DNA from: Acridotheres tristis
Taxonomy: Eukaryota > Chordata > Aves > Passeriformes > Sturnidae
NCBI GenBank assembly: GCA_037013685.1
Contig: CM072888.1
Span: forward strand, 4,941,034 to 5,005,033
Length of the DNA stretch: 64,000 bases
Direction of reading: 5' to 3'
The notes beneath the pieces are model-generated. The model was not told where the DNA came from. It searched no databases and was given only the letters and a program-made list of their open reading frames with translations. This document shows, one piece after another, positions 1 to 10,955 of the stretch. The position numbers and the translations under genes were made by a program. Every line of letters begins with the position of its first letter. Within the stretch, counting starts at the first letter, position 1.

Positions 1-2249
1 GGAACTTACTGATGAGGGCACTGTAGGACAGAGCACTCCAGGAGCATCTCCTGTCGTTTACAGGAGCAAGTTTTGATTCAGAGCTGACTCCTCACATTGT
101 GTTTTGCTGAACACCTCGTGCCTTGGCACCCACTCAGAGCTCTTGCAGTGTGAGCCCATAAAAGCCTGAACACCTGTGTGCTGCAGAGGAGCTCAAACAT
201 AGAAGCACTCTCTCTTCTGCTGGGTTTTGTTGTTGTGTTTCCATGAGATTTAATTTTAATAAAAGGATTGAGGCTCAGTGAATCTCAACAGAGAAGGCAT
301 CTGGGAAAAGCATCTCTGTCCCATCCTCTCTTTAACTGGTTAGACTTCCTAGGCTTATTTCTTTAAGTTTTTTAGAAACACTCCTGCCTGCTGTTATCAT
401 TTGGAGCTGGTTTTTGGCCCAAATACTGCATGAGTCGCAGAATTGTTAACATTAAATCAACTTTTCAACGTTTCAGGCACACTTTGTTTAAATATAAAAT
501 CTACCTTTTTCCTCCAATAACAACCTCTCGCAAAATGGCATAAAATGTCTTTTGACAGTTTGGCCAGAAATGACCAGGAGAATATTTATGATCAAAATGC
601 AAAATTGTCTTCACTTAACTTGAAAAAAAGTTCAGTCCTGTGTTCTACCTAATGCATAAAACAGATTTGCACTGCAAGTATGATATACAATTCTTAATCC
701 TAGAAGAAAGAATGAGGTTTATTCTGGGTAATTTTCCTGCAGCCTCTAAATGAGAGCAGAACATAAGTTTTACCAAGCTCAGGTGCAAGGGCAAACATCA
801 GAGACAGAATAAAGATCATTTATTTCAAGGCTGGTTATTCAAAATCATTGAATTTAGACTTGTCAGCCCTTTTAAATATTATATACTTAATGCTGATTTT
901 TGTGGATTCTGTATCCTGGCTCTTTCCTTTCAGCTTCTTTACTCATTTTGGATTTCAAAGTGTGGTGATTCCCCTCTGGAAGCTGGAAACATGCCAAACA
1001 ATGCTCCAGGAACTGAGCATTCGTGGGAGGCTGACAATGATGTTTCCTGGTGAAGCAGGAGTCTGATTCTGCTGATGGGGTGTGGAGAGGGGAAAAGTGG
1101 AAGTCAAATCTGGTGTTTTGTCCCATAGTGCACAGGAAGATGAAATTCAGTGATGGACACAGGTAGGTAGGCAGGAGAACTGTCTCTGCTTATTGCAGTC
1201 AAGGCTGTGAGGAGACTGATGCTGATGGGTTTTGGTTTTTTCTGGCTCTGCCAGAGAAAGCAGCTGATGTGTGGATGAAACACAACTGCCAGCACTAGAA
1301 ATGCTAGTGCCCAGGGCTTGTGGTATCCTAGTATGTTGTGCTAGAATTTGGGAGGAATTGGACCTCAAAGATGAAGAGTCAGCTGCTGGAAGGTGTCATA
1401 ACCTTGGAGAAAGGTCCTGAAAGAATTAGTAAAAAGCAGGCACAAAGAGTTTGCCTTGCTTCCTGTGATCCCAAAGCTGGGACAAAACTGACTGTGCTTC
1501 CATTCACACTCCTGAGCCTTGGGATTAGTCCCGTGCTGATGCAGTCTGGGACATAGCAAGTGGTTTGCTATGGGAGTAGACTTACATTTGCAAAATCAGT
1601 TTTACATTGAGACCTCTTTGTATTTAATATTGTTGCTATGGTTGTAGTGAATTGCAGTCATTTTTATCTCCTAGGAACCCCAAAACTTTTTGCTGATGGC
1701 TTTTTTTCCTTGGCATGGAAGACAATAGCACAGGTGATATTAATGTGTGCAGTTTGATAAGGAGCTTTTCTGAGGTCGTAGGTGCAAGAGGCAGAATTGC
1801 TGTTGTGACTGGGCATGTTTTGCCCATTTGGCAAGCAAACATCTGGAAGACAAATATTTCATCTTGAACCTCCTCCTGATCTTGGAGTTTGTGTCTGCTC
1901 CTTCTGCAAGTGCTACCTGTTCATTTATTAACCTCCTCTGCTGGAAATTTAACTGCGTGTTTTCACCAGGGCTTTATGTGTTCTGCATTAAACATTTTAA
2001 ATTGTGTCATTCTTCCATGCAGACTTAAATCCAACAGCTCCAGAGCCCTGACAGAGGAGAAGATGTGTGTTTTCTCTGTTAACTGGCCTGCCAAGGACAG
2101 GAGGGGTGAGGGGGGAGAGAGCCCCTCTCTGTGTTTGCATGGCAGGACTCCAGCGAGAGCGCAGGTGTTGCGAGAGGAGGCAATGGCAACCAGATGACAT
2201 TCCTTCCCCTTGGACTAGCGTGGAGCCATTGCTCAAACTGATTGTGGGT
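1..2249. other. Intergenic DNA upstream of SPRY1, no gene seen
   Basis: Unique-looking DNA of ordinary vertebrate composition. The open frames here are all about 100 codons or less, overlap each other on both strands and match no family I recognise. I see no RNA gene. The only structure noted is a short inverted repeat with 7-bp arms (GCACTAG/CTAGTGC) around a 5-nt spacer at 1,292-1,310. No function is claimed. Confidence 0.6.
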
Positions 2250-2308
2250 CCAGCAGTTGGACTGGATGATCTTAACTGTTCATTTCCAACCTAAATGATT
2301 CTGTGATA
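2250..2308 (+). repeat. CR1 LINE 3'-end fragment
   Basis: This reads like the extreme 3' end of an avian CR1 retrotransposon: a TTGGACTGGATGATCTT-type segment, then TTTCCAACCTAAATGATTCTGTGAT. The terminal ATTCTGTG-like octamer marks the 3' end and puts the element in + orientation. Only the last about 60 bp are clear, which is typical of 5'-truncated CR1 copies. The subfamily cannot be assigned by eye. Confidence 0.85.
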
Positions 2309-5300
2309 CCCTTCCAACAAAATTGGAGGCTAGCGTGTTGTCTGTGTGTGCCTGTGTAAAATCCATGACATTAAAGCTTGGATTCCTCTAACTAAAAGAT
2401 TAGGGTGGAATCACTGTTGGCAACCACTGGGAAGATACTAGAAGATAGTCCAGACAGTGATTTATCCCAGGTGAGAGGTGAAGTACCTTTCTGGAGGTGC
2501 TGATGGGGGCAGCTGATGTCAGGAGAGGCCCTAGAGAAAGTGCCTCGAGGTAGATGAAAGGAATTGAGAGCAGAAACCCTCGATGTATTGAGAAAAATAT
2601 TTTATCAACTTGTGCAAATATATCCTGTTTGCCTAAATGGTTCTGGAAATGCTGCTGGTCTCTTCCTCTCATACCTGTGTGTGTGTGGCATTAATCACAT
2701 ACCCCAGGGATTTTTTTATCTCTTTTGCTGACACTGAGGAGTTTTCACATCCCTGTTTGGTAAAATGGCTCTGCCATCAGCCAAGTGTGGAAAGGGCTTT
2801 GATAATGTTCAAGGTGAAACACTTGTCAGCTCTCACTTTATCCAGGAACGGATTATCTGGGCTGTGGAATAATGAGGTCATGTCTTTCCTCCACACCGCT
2901 GGCAAGAGCTTCGGATTTCACACAGGGGCAGCTGCTTACACCAAGCCTGCTCTACTTAATGCCTTTAAAGCTACCCTGCTTCCCTGTCAGCGAGTTCTCC
3001 CCAAGCTGAGGGTGTGAAACGTGCTCACACAGCTCCTTTGCAGTGCCTGTGAGGGGGCTCCTGCTGCTTGGATTGCTGTCCTGTCCCAGAGTTGGGCGAG
3101 TGGGATGCAGGAGCACAGGATATGAGAAGCAGAGTGACCTGTGCATTGCTACTGCACTTAAAATACAGGAATGTGAAGCAGGATTTGTGGGTGGGTGGAC
3201 CAAAGCCATGCAGCTCTTGCCAGGTGTCCCTTCAGCAGCTTGCAGTGTGAATCTGCAGCTTTAAAGCAGAGCTGTGGCAGTGAGAGTGGCCATGGACATG
3301 AAAGATCCCTAAAGCACACAAGTTGTGGGTGTTAAAGCCTATGGGTGCTTAAGTAGATTAGCAAACAAACAAATCCTTTAATATTCTGGAATGCTTCCTC
3401 ACCACCTAAGTAGGGATTATTCCACCAAGCCAGCAAATTCTACCCTTCTGCCTAGTGAAAAGTCTGCCTTTCAGATGGCTGTGCTCTTTAGTGATCTGTA
3501 CTCTAAGTTAATAAAAACAGGAAAATCTGAAAGCATATTGAAAGTGTCTGTGGATTTCACAAAAAGCACAAAAATGGTAAAAAGCTGTTAAAAATATTCA
3601 AGATCCTGTGAAAACTGAGGTTGCTGCAGTGCAGGCAGTAGCATATGTAGGATGCTACACCACAAAGGTTGCTACAATTTTATCCTTAAAATTTGTTTTA
3701 CAGAACTCACTACGACTTTATGTACAAATACGTGACACAACTCACCCACTGCTTTTTTCTTAGCACTGTGAAAATCTTGGTTAAACTGTCAGCTTTCTAT
3801 CTGAAACATGCAGAAACAACCAGTTACCTTGGTCTGATTCCACTTCCAGGCTTTCATCATCTGTGATTTTGGTCAAAAGCTGCTTTTGTTAATGTGTAAT
3901 GCCTCATAGTAACCGGTTACACTTTTACTACAAAGGGGTGTTTTATTTTCCCGAGGGATGAATAGTAATCAAGGATCAGCTGGTAGTGCCAAGTGCCCTG
4001 ATAACACAATTGGCTGCATACAGCTTTGTTAGGCCCCTTCCTGCACTGGCTGGCTGGGGAGACTTTAAGTGAAGATGTTGGGAGAGCTTTTCTTTACCTA
4101 CTTAGCTGTTGGGGAGCTGAATTTTGGGATCATTTTGTCTGCTGGATGAGGAGGTAAGATCTGGCTTTGGAGCACATGAAGCCCTTACTGATTAAGGACA
4201 GCAAGGGGAGGGTGAGAGAGGGGATAGATGGAGAAAATGACTGAAAATAAACATATGAATTAGAAAAATTACCCTGAAATTCATCACTGATTTTTGTGGA
4301 AAGGTGTGGGGGTTGGTGGAGTTGGAAGGAGACAGCAAGTGGGAATACTGATTCTAATCAGAGTAGGGGCTGATTTGTGTTATTTTGATGCTGATTTAGG
4401 TGAGCTGAAGGAGGGCTGCAGTCACCCTGGCCCTGTGGTAGGAAGTGTCTCACTGCTAAGGACAAAGTGGAGTCTGGCTTTGATCTCATTAACCCTATCA
4501 GCACTGGATGTAGCAGGTGTGTTTCTTGACTCTTTCAGACACTTGAGGTGCATAGAAAGTGGCAGAGATTACTTCAAAACCAAAAAAAGGTAAGACATAG
4601 ATCTTCCTCTACTGAAGTTTTCAGAAATTTAGGGTCCAGTAATAGTATCGAGAGAGGAGGTGAATTCTGCCCCTTTTCTCAATGAGAAGAGGAAAAGTTG
4701 GGGGAATAAAAATATGAGGAGAAGTGGGGAGGAAAAGAAATTAGTAGAAAGCGTGTGTGAAAAATTTCCTCCTTTCCTCTGTCTGCTCATTGTTTATTTC
4801 TAAACTCCACAAGAAAAACAATGAGATGGAGAAGAAGGAAGACCCACAGCAACAATAACAGGAGGAGCATCTTGGAGATGGCTTTGCACAAAGGTGGGCT
4901 TTATATCTTGCAGTCAGTTCTGTTAGGATATGACTTAGCCCGATTTTTTGAGAATACTCAGTATCCTTAATAAGTGCCCTATGATTTTAAGCTGGATTTA
5001 TCCCGCTGGATTGTCTTGGGAGGAAGGGTCACAGCTGCAGAAATTGAGTCCAAGATGTGCAGACTGCTTTGAGGCTTCTGATTTAAAAATAGGATATAGA
5101 AGTAAAGTTCTTTGCTAGCTCTAAAATTCCACAGTTCCATCAATTAAGGACCCTCCCCCCATGACTTTGATAGTAGAGTGTGTGTGGAAGGAAAATAATG
5201 GTGGTTGTGACTTGCTCAGCCCCTCCAGTTGTAACACATTTGTCTTAAGTGAGGGCTGGAAACAAAACTCACATCATAATCTCAGGTTTTTAATCTCTGC

Positions 5301-7017
5301 AGAACATAATGAACTATTTTGAAAGGGTGGTTGGAGGGTTAAGCTAGGAAGGACAAACTGGTAGTGTAATAACATCTATATTAAAAATAAAAAAGCCCCA
5401 ACCAACACAGATGTAACATATTATATAATCTCTGTTAAACTTGCTCTGGGAAACCCTCCAAGAGCCAGTGTCAGTCTCCATTTTGTACAAGTCTGTACAT
5501 AACCTTTGTAAGAATTTGTGTGAAGTTGGGTGGGGAAACAGAGAAACAAAAAGTTAGAACAGAATGTAGCCTGGCCAAAGCCTCTCTGCAGCGGCACATT
5601 CGGAGCAGGGACAGAGGGAGGTTTGCTCCTTCCTGGGCCTCCCCACCAAGCCACCCCCTCAGCACAGGTGCTGTCAGCCTGTTAGCTGCTTACAGATACA
5701 GCAATTAATTTAATGACTGCTAATAAGTAATGTATATATTAAGATATGGGCTAGGCCACAGGGCTCTTTGTTTTCCAGGAGCTTGGTCAGTGCCTGTCTC
5801 ACCATAGAGGGTGCTCACTTACCTCCCAGCAGAGAATAAATTGGAACAAAGTGCTTTCAAGCATGGTGTTTGGATACAGGGGGAAAGCTGCTGAAAATAG
5901 AGGAATTATAGTGATGAGTCCTCTTATGAAATGTGAAAGAAGCCTATTACACTTTTCTGACAAAACATCAGTCTGACTGTATCCATCTACTCGTGCTGAG
6001 CTCTTGTCAACTTCTGTCCTTTCCACCGTCCTCCTTCCCTGGAACTACAATCCTAGTCTGCTCTTCTTGTGACACCTTTGGAAGTCATATCTCTTTTTGT
6101 GCTGCTCCTTTCCCATTCCCTGCCAGGAAGGATTGTTTTCCTCTGCACAGTTCAGCAGAGCAGCCACTGGCACTGAAAATGTTGATGATGTGGAGGTGAT
6201 TTGGAACACGGCGAGTTTCCTCAAACAAACAAGTAATGCAGTTACATTCATGGGCTTTGGCTGAGCTATTCTGTCATGAAATACACTGAGAAAATATTTT
6301 TTTTAGACTTTCTTAATTTTAGTCTGAAACCTAAGTTTAAAACAGAACTGATGGACCAACTGTCTCCTGTCTAAGCTACCTCTAACAGGAACAGCAGAGC
6401 TGGTTTAGCTGTTCCTCAAGGAGCAAACAGGGAATAATTCCACATTTCCTACATCTCTCACGTTAACTTTGCATCTTTATAAACACAAACTAGGATACAT
6501 ATACCCATATCCTAATACCTAACAGCATGTGGAAAGAGGGATGTGATTTAGAAAATGCATGCCTTGGAAGTTCTCAGCATCTCATCTTGGTTTTCCTGAC
6601 GTGATCCTTCCTTTCAACTTCTCTTTTCTTTGCCCAGGGAGGTCTGACAGTAGGAATTGTCCCTTCCTGTCTTAGAAAGAACTCTGAGCAAATTATTCTC
6701 TCTGTGTCTTCCTAAGAAGTGCTGAGCACTTTTACTTTATAGCAATTGGCACCCTGGAAAATTAAGTCTGCAGGAGCTAATGAGTCTACAGGAGTGTTTG
6801 TAATTGACTCAAAGTTGTTGTTTTTTCATGTGGCAAGTTTAAAAAAAAATCAGCCGATGGTTTTGAAAGGTAATTCTTGCCATCAATCCGGCTCCAAAAA
6901 TGTTGTTTTCCATTTACTTCCTATGTTTCACACTGTTGGTGTGTGATGAAATAAGAGTAGTGCTACTGCTGAGCTGCTGTGCTCTTGTAGGCTTGTGGTG
7001 AGAGATCTTTTCCACGT

Positions 7018-7078
7018 CTTCTCAACCATGAAAGAGTAAAAGAAAGGTGTGATGTTGGTTTGTTTGTTTTTGCCCCTG
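7018..7078. repeat. Copy A of an unassigned short dispersed repeat
   Basis: This segment is about four-fifths identical by eye to 8,706-8,765, in the same orientation. The shared core is the 16-mer AAAGAGTAAAAGAAAG, flanked by CTTYTCA on the left and a T-rich run ending CCCCTG on the right. Two copies 1.7 kb apart suggest an old interspersed repeat or a local duplication. I do not recognise the family. Confidence 0.5.
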
Positions 7079-8705
7079 TACAATACCTGCAGCAAAGGCT
7101 CAGAATATAGTAAAATATATTGAATACTGAATCTTAGGTGCATAAAGGTTTAAATTTTCTGGAAATGGGACATTTGGAGGAGAAATAGAAAAGTCATGTT
7201 GGTTTGCTATGGGAACAGAATGGTGTCTAAGTTCTAACAGATCCATGCTGAGTTTTGATAACTGCCCTCTGCAGAGCTGAAATCCAGCCAGGTGGTGACA
7301 GCTATTTCACTACTCTGAGAGGTATGGATACAAGTAATAGCTGAGCAGTTGACCTCAATATCTGCTGGAGCTGAAGATGACCTTCCTTGAATACACTGAA
7401 GTCTCTGTCTGACCTTCCATGTAGAAAAGACTAGAACCCACTAGGGAATTGTCAGGGATATTTTTTTTTCTTTTATTTAATAAACAGGATGGGGAATTGC
7501 TGCAAACACTGAGTTCAGCCAGGCAATGATATCCACAGTTCTAAGCTAATATAAAATGTGTTTTCTGGTTTTCAGCTGGGCACACTTGGCATTCTTATCC
7601 TTTATTCAGATGCTTCTTTTAGGCTGGATTATACTGCTGAAAATCTATGGAAAGATTGCTGTAGGCAATCTTTTCCTTGGGAATGCTTTCATATTACAGT
7701 GCTGCTCCAAGGAACGTCACCTTGCAGCAGCATCACTGCAGTGTTTTGGAAGGTTGGGCAGGCTAATTTAGGAGGAAATTCCATTTTCTGCATAGATTTC
7801 AAAACTACTGAACTTGGGAGGCAATAGAGACAGGATGCTGACTAGGCTTTGAGATACTTTAAACAGGGTATGTTTCAGTAATAAATGTTGTCTTTGTACA
7901 TGGGAATTCTTTGGCTTCTCAAGAACAGTGTGTTTAATTGATCAGGGGAAGAAACAAGAATCACAGGAGTGGTTTCAAAATAGAGTCATGGAGGGAATCT
8001 AAAAGAGGGGCCACCCCCCCAACACACACAAACACACAGTTTCTGGTGTCACAACCTCCCCATGTTAAGTGTGTGTCTGTACATGTCCTCCTGGGTGGGA
8101 GCCAGCAGGAGAGGCAGTGCAAGCTTTCCCTATGGCTTGTGTGGAAATAGAGCAGCCTGCCTCCCACCCTGATGGAAATTAGGGGGGGTATTCATCAGCA
8201 GTGTGACAGTATGTGCAGGGGCATGTGTGTTTTCTGTTCTTCACTGTCAAGGGTTTTCCCAGTCCTCTTTGGTGGGAGAAATCTGACCTTTTCAACCCAA
8301 AGGGTTGAGGGATAATATTTTTTAAATTGTCTCCAAAATACCAAAGTCTCCTGACTTCCTCAGTCTCAAAGGGAACCAAGGTTAACTTTGATTTCCCCAG
8401 GAACAGAATCCAGTCCTTGACACTGAATATTCCTTGGCAGGTGATTGTTTCTGTGGAGCAAAATTCCAAGATGTGCCTGGCAAGCTCTTCTAGAGTACAA
8501 CAAACCATATCAAACATGCAGGAGGTGTCTTGGCACTTTATACTTGAATTGCCAACTGCAGAATCTGTCAGAGAAGTAAGACCCAGAAAACGGGAAAAGG
8601 ATGAAAAAATAGACATTAATAGCAAATTATATTTTATCATTCTCTTGTTGGGATGTGGCAAAGTGACATCACTGTAGTCGTGTAGATTTGGGGTACGAGA
8701 TTTGT

Positions 8706-8765
8706 CTTTTCAGCTATAAAAGAGTAAAAGAAAGATGTGGGGGTGTTTATTTGGTTTTTCCCCTG
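8706..8765. repeat. Copy B of an unassigned short dispersed repeat
   Basis: Partner of 7,018-7,078, in direct orientation, sharing an exact 16-nt core and diverged flanks. The two copies bracket about 1.6 kb, so terminal-repeat remnants of a decayed element are possible. No TG...CA ends or target-site duplication were identified, so this remains open. Confidence 0.5.
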
Positions 8766-10614
8766 AGGACTTAAAATCTGTAAATATTGAAGTGGATGAT
8801 GCTGCAGCAGAAATCCGTGTGACTCCTGTGGCCACCCTGGTGGGAAAGCAGTGACAACTTCTGAGCTATCTGAGAACTGGCTCTCTGGATACACACTTTC
8901 TTAGCACCATCTGTACCACACAAGTGTATGAAGGTGCAGAGGAAGAAGTTGCCATGAGAAAAAAGTTGCCTGTTCCAAACTTCTCTTCAAGAGATCCATG
9001 GAATAACTTGCTCCCTGTTTGTATTTGCCTGTTAAAATCTCACTGAAATTCCTTTCGATGGTAAAGCAGAACCAAGAAGGTGACAGACGTGAAGCTGCTG
9101 CTTCCCCACAGAAGCTGCTGCAGCCACGGAGGGAACCTAAACTTTGGCTGTTGACACACTGTTCTTGAGAGCAACAAGGGAGATTGTGTTCATTAGGCCA
9201 ACCCCATCATTCTTGCTAAAAGCAGGCTCAGGTTTCCATGTATATTTTCAAATCAAATTAGAAACGCTGCTCCTGAGACCTCCTTCAGCTGACAGTGACG
9301 AATTGCACAACCTGATAAACAGGAGGCATTCCTGGAGCTGTGCTAACACCCCAAGTCACCAAGTGCTTAGATAATAAAAACATACACAAAGCCATGTATT
9401 TAAATTAGCAGAGAGCTTCTCCTCTTCCCCCAGTGAAGCAGCCCATTCCTGGGGAGTGGCCACTTCTCCAGCAGAAAATGGGAAAGGTTTGTGTCTGTGC
9501 AAGGAATTGTGTCTCAGTGGTTTGGAAAAGGCAGTTTGCTCAGTGCTAGGACAGGAGACAAGGACTTGTCCATAATTTATAGTAGATGGCAGTAAGTTAT
9601 TATTGGTATTCATCAATAATGACAATTTTCCTTTTTCACAAAGCTCTTTATACAGGCAGATGAAGTCATATTAGCTAAAATAGTTAGCAATTAATACAAA
9701 GTAAGGAAGATATGGTTGGTAGCTTAGCAGAATGTCTTGTGCACATGCTGGCAACCCATGTAGCAGGTACACATGAAGGCAGTTCTCCAAGGAAGATTAA
9801 ACTTGATCAGAAAACAATAACAATGGATACCTGAAGGAGAGGTGTAAAGGTATCAGTTGCCTGTATGTCAAAGGAGTGGTGGAAAATGAAGAGACCTGCT
9901 GTGGCCTACCCTTAGGAGAGTGAAGTTTTGCTTGTGGTTACCCAAGGAAAATACTGGTTTCTTTGATACAGTTCAGGAGATGGGGAAGAGCAAGTGTGTT
10001 CTCAGACTCTCAACCTATTTTACAGGCCTTGGCATTTTCTTTCTGTTTAATTTGTGCTGAATTTGGGCACAGACCAAACCCCTCTCTCTGTAGCATTTCC
10101 CCGGTGCTTTGATTCCACATTCAAATGTTCATGAAGCAGGTTCACTTCGAGGTTCGTCCCTTTGTTCTTGGAGGTTTGCCTGGCTGCTGCCTTTTACTGT
10201 CTCCTCTGCCTCTAAGAAAAACTGATGTTATCTCCTGAAGTGAAAACTCCAGATTCTATTTGTAACTGAGGATTTCCTGTGTGCCTTTCCCCAGCCCGCG
10301 CAGTGACGGCAAGAGGCAGCGGCGCACGGGCTGCTCGTCTTCAGAGAGCTTTGAGAACAGCCCCTGCACAGGAGCTGAAGAAATCCCCAGCCACCCGTGC
10401 CTTTGATCTCAGATAAAGGTCAACCTGTCTGGTAGAAAGTGTGATGGGAAACGCTACCACATCAGCCTTCGCTTTCTCTTCCTTACCCTGAAGTGATTCA
10501 CTGTACGTGTCGGGGTATGCCTTCACCACGGCACCCATGGTGTTTGGCTCTTGGGAGCGGCTTTATTCATCTCATGCACCAGCTTAAGCCAGGGCCAGCA
10601 AGATTTCATGAGAG

Positions 10615-10653
10615 CTGCTGAGCAAGTGCCCAAAGCACTTGTTGTTGCAGCAG
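10615..10653. repeat. Imperfect inverted repeat (hairpin potential)
   Basis: An inner perfect stem CAAGTGC/GCACTTG (10,623-10,629 and 10,635-10,641) encloses a 5-nt loop. It is extended outward by CTGCTG and CAGCAG arms, with unequal 2- and 6-nt bulges between inner and outer stems. It could fold in RNA or as a cruciform. Nothing shows that it is transcribed. Confidence 0.35.
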
Positions 10654-10703
10654 TGTTCCATAGCTGTTGGTGGATTTTTGTTGGTTTGTTGGAGAGTTTT
10701 TAA

Positions 10704-10955
10704 ATCAGAGAATCATTTAGATTGGAAAAAAACCTTTAAGGTCATTGAGCCCAGCCATCAACTCAGCGTACCCAATTCACCACCAGACCAGTCCTTAAGT
10801 GCCATATCTACATGTCTTTTAAATCCCTCCAGGGCTGGTGACTCAGTCAGCTCCTTGGGCAGCCTGTTCCAGTGCCTTCAATGAATAAATTTTTCCTGAT
10901 ACCTAATCTAAATCTCCACTGGTGCAACTTGAGGCCATTTCCTCTTGCCTTGTAG
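10704..10955 (-). repeat. CR1 LINE 3' region, minus orientation
   Basis: The + strand shows the reverse complement of a CR1 3' end. It opens with an AGAATCATTTAGATTGGAAAA-like block, continues through AAGGTCATTGAGCCCAGCCATCAAC, then CTCCAGGGCTGGTGACTCA and GGGCAGCCTGTTCCAGTGCCT, and ends in CAACTTGAGGCCATTTCCTCTTG. These are signature blocks of avian CR1 in reverse orientation. The copy is 5'-truncated and modestly diverged. Confidence 0.95.

Larger units (their letters stand above)
2309..10703. other. Intergenic DNA, no gene seen
   Basis: About 8.4 kb without a recognisable coding exon. The longest frame is a 160-codon minus-strand ORF (8,179-8,661). It resembles no family I know and sits in AT-rich DNA with no promoter-like sequence, so I treat it as chance. 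A pair of similar 60-bp segments at 7,018 and 8,706 is listed separately. A small CA-rich patch lies near 8,018-8,040. A short CpG-richer patch lies at about 10,290-10,340. An extended inverted repeat lies at 10,615-10,653. Confidence 0.55.
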
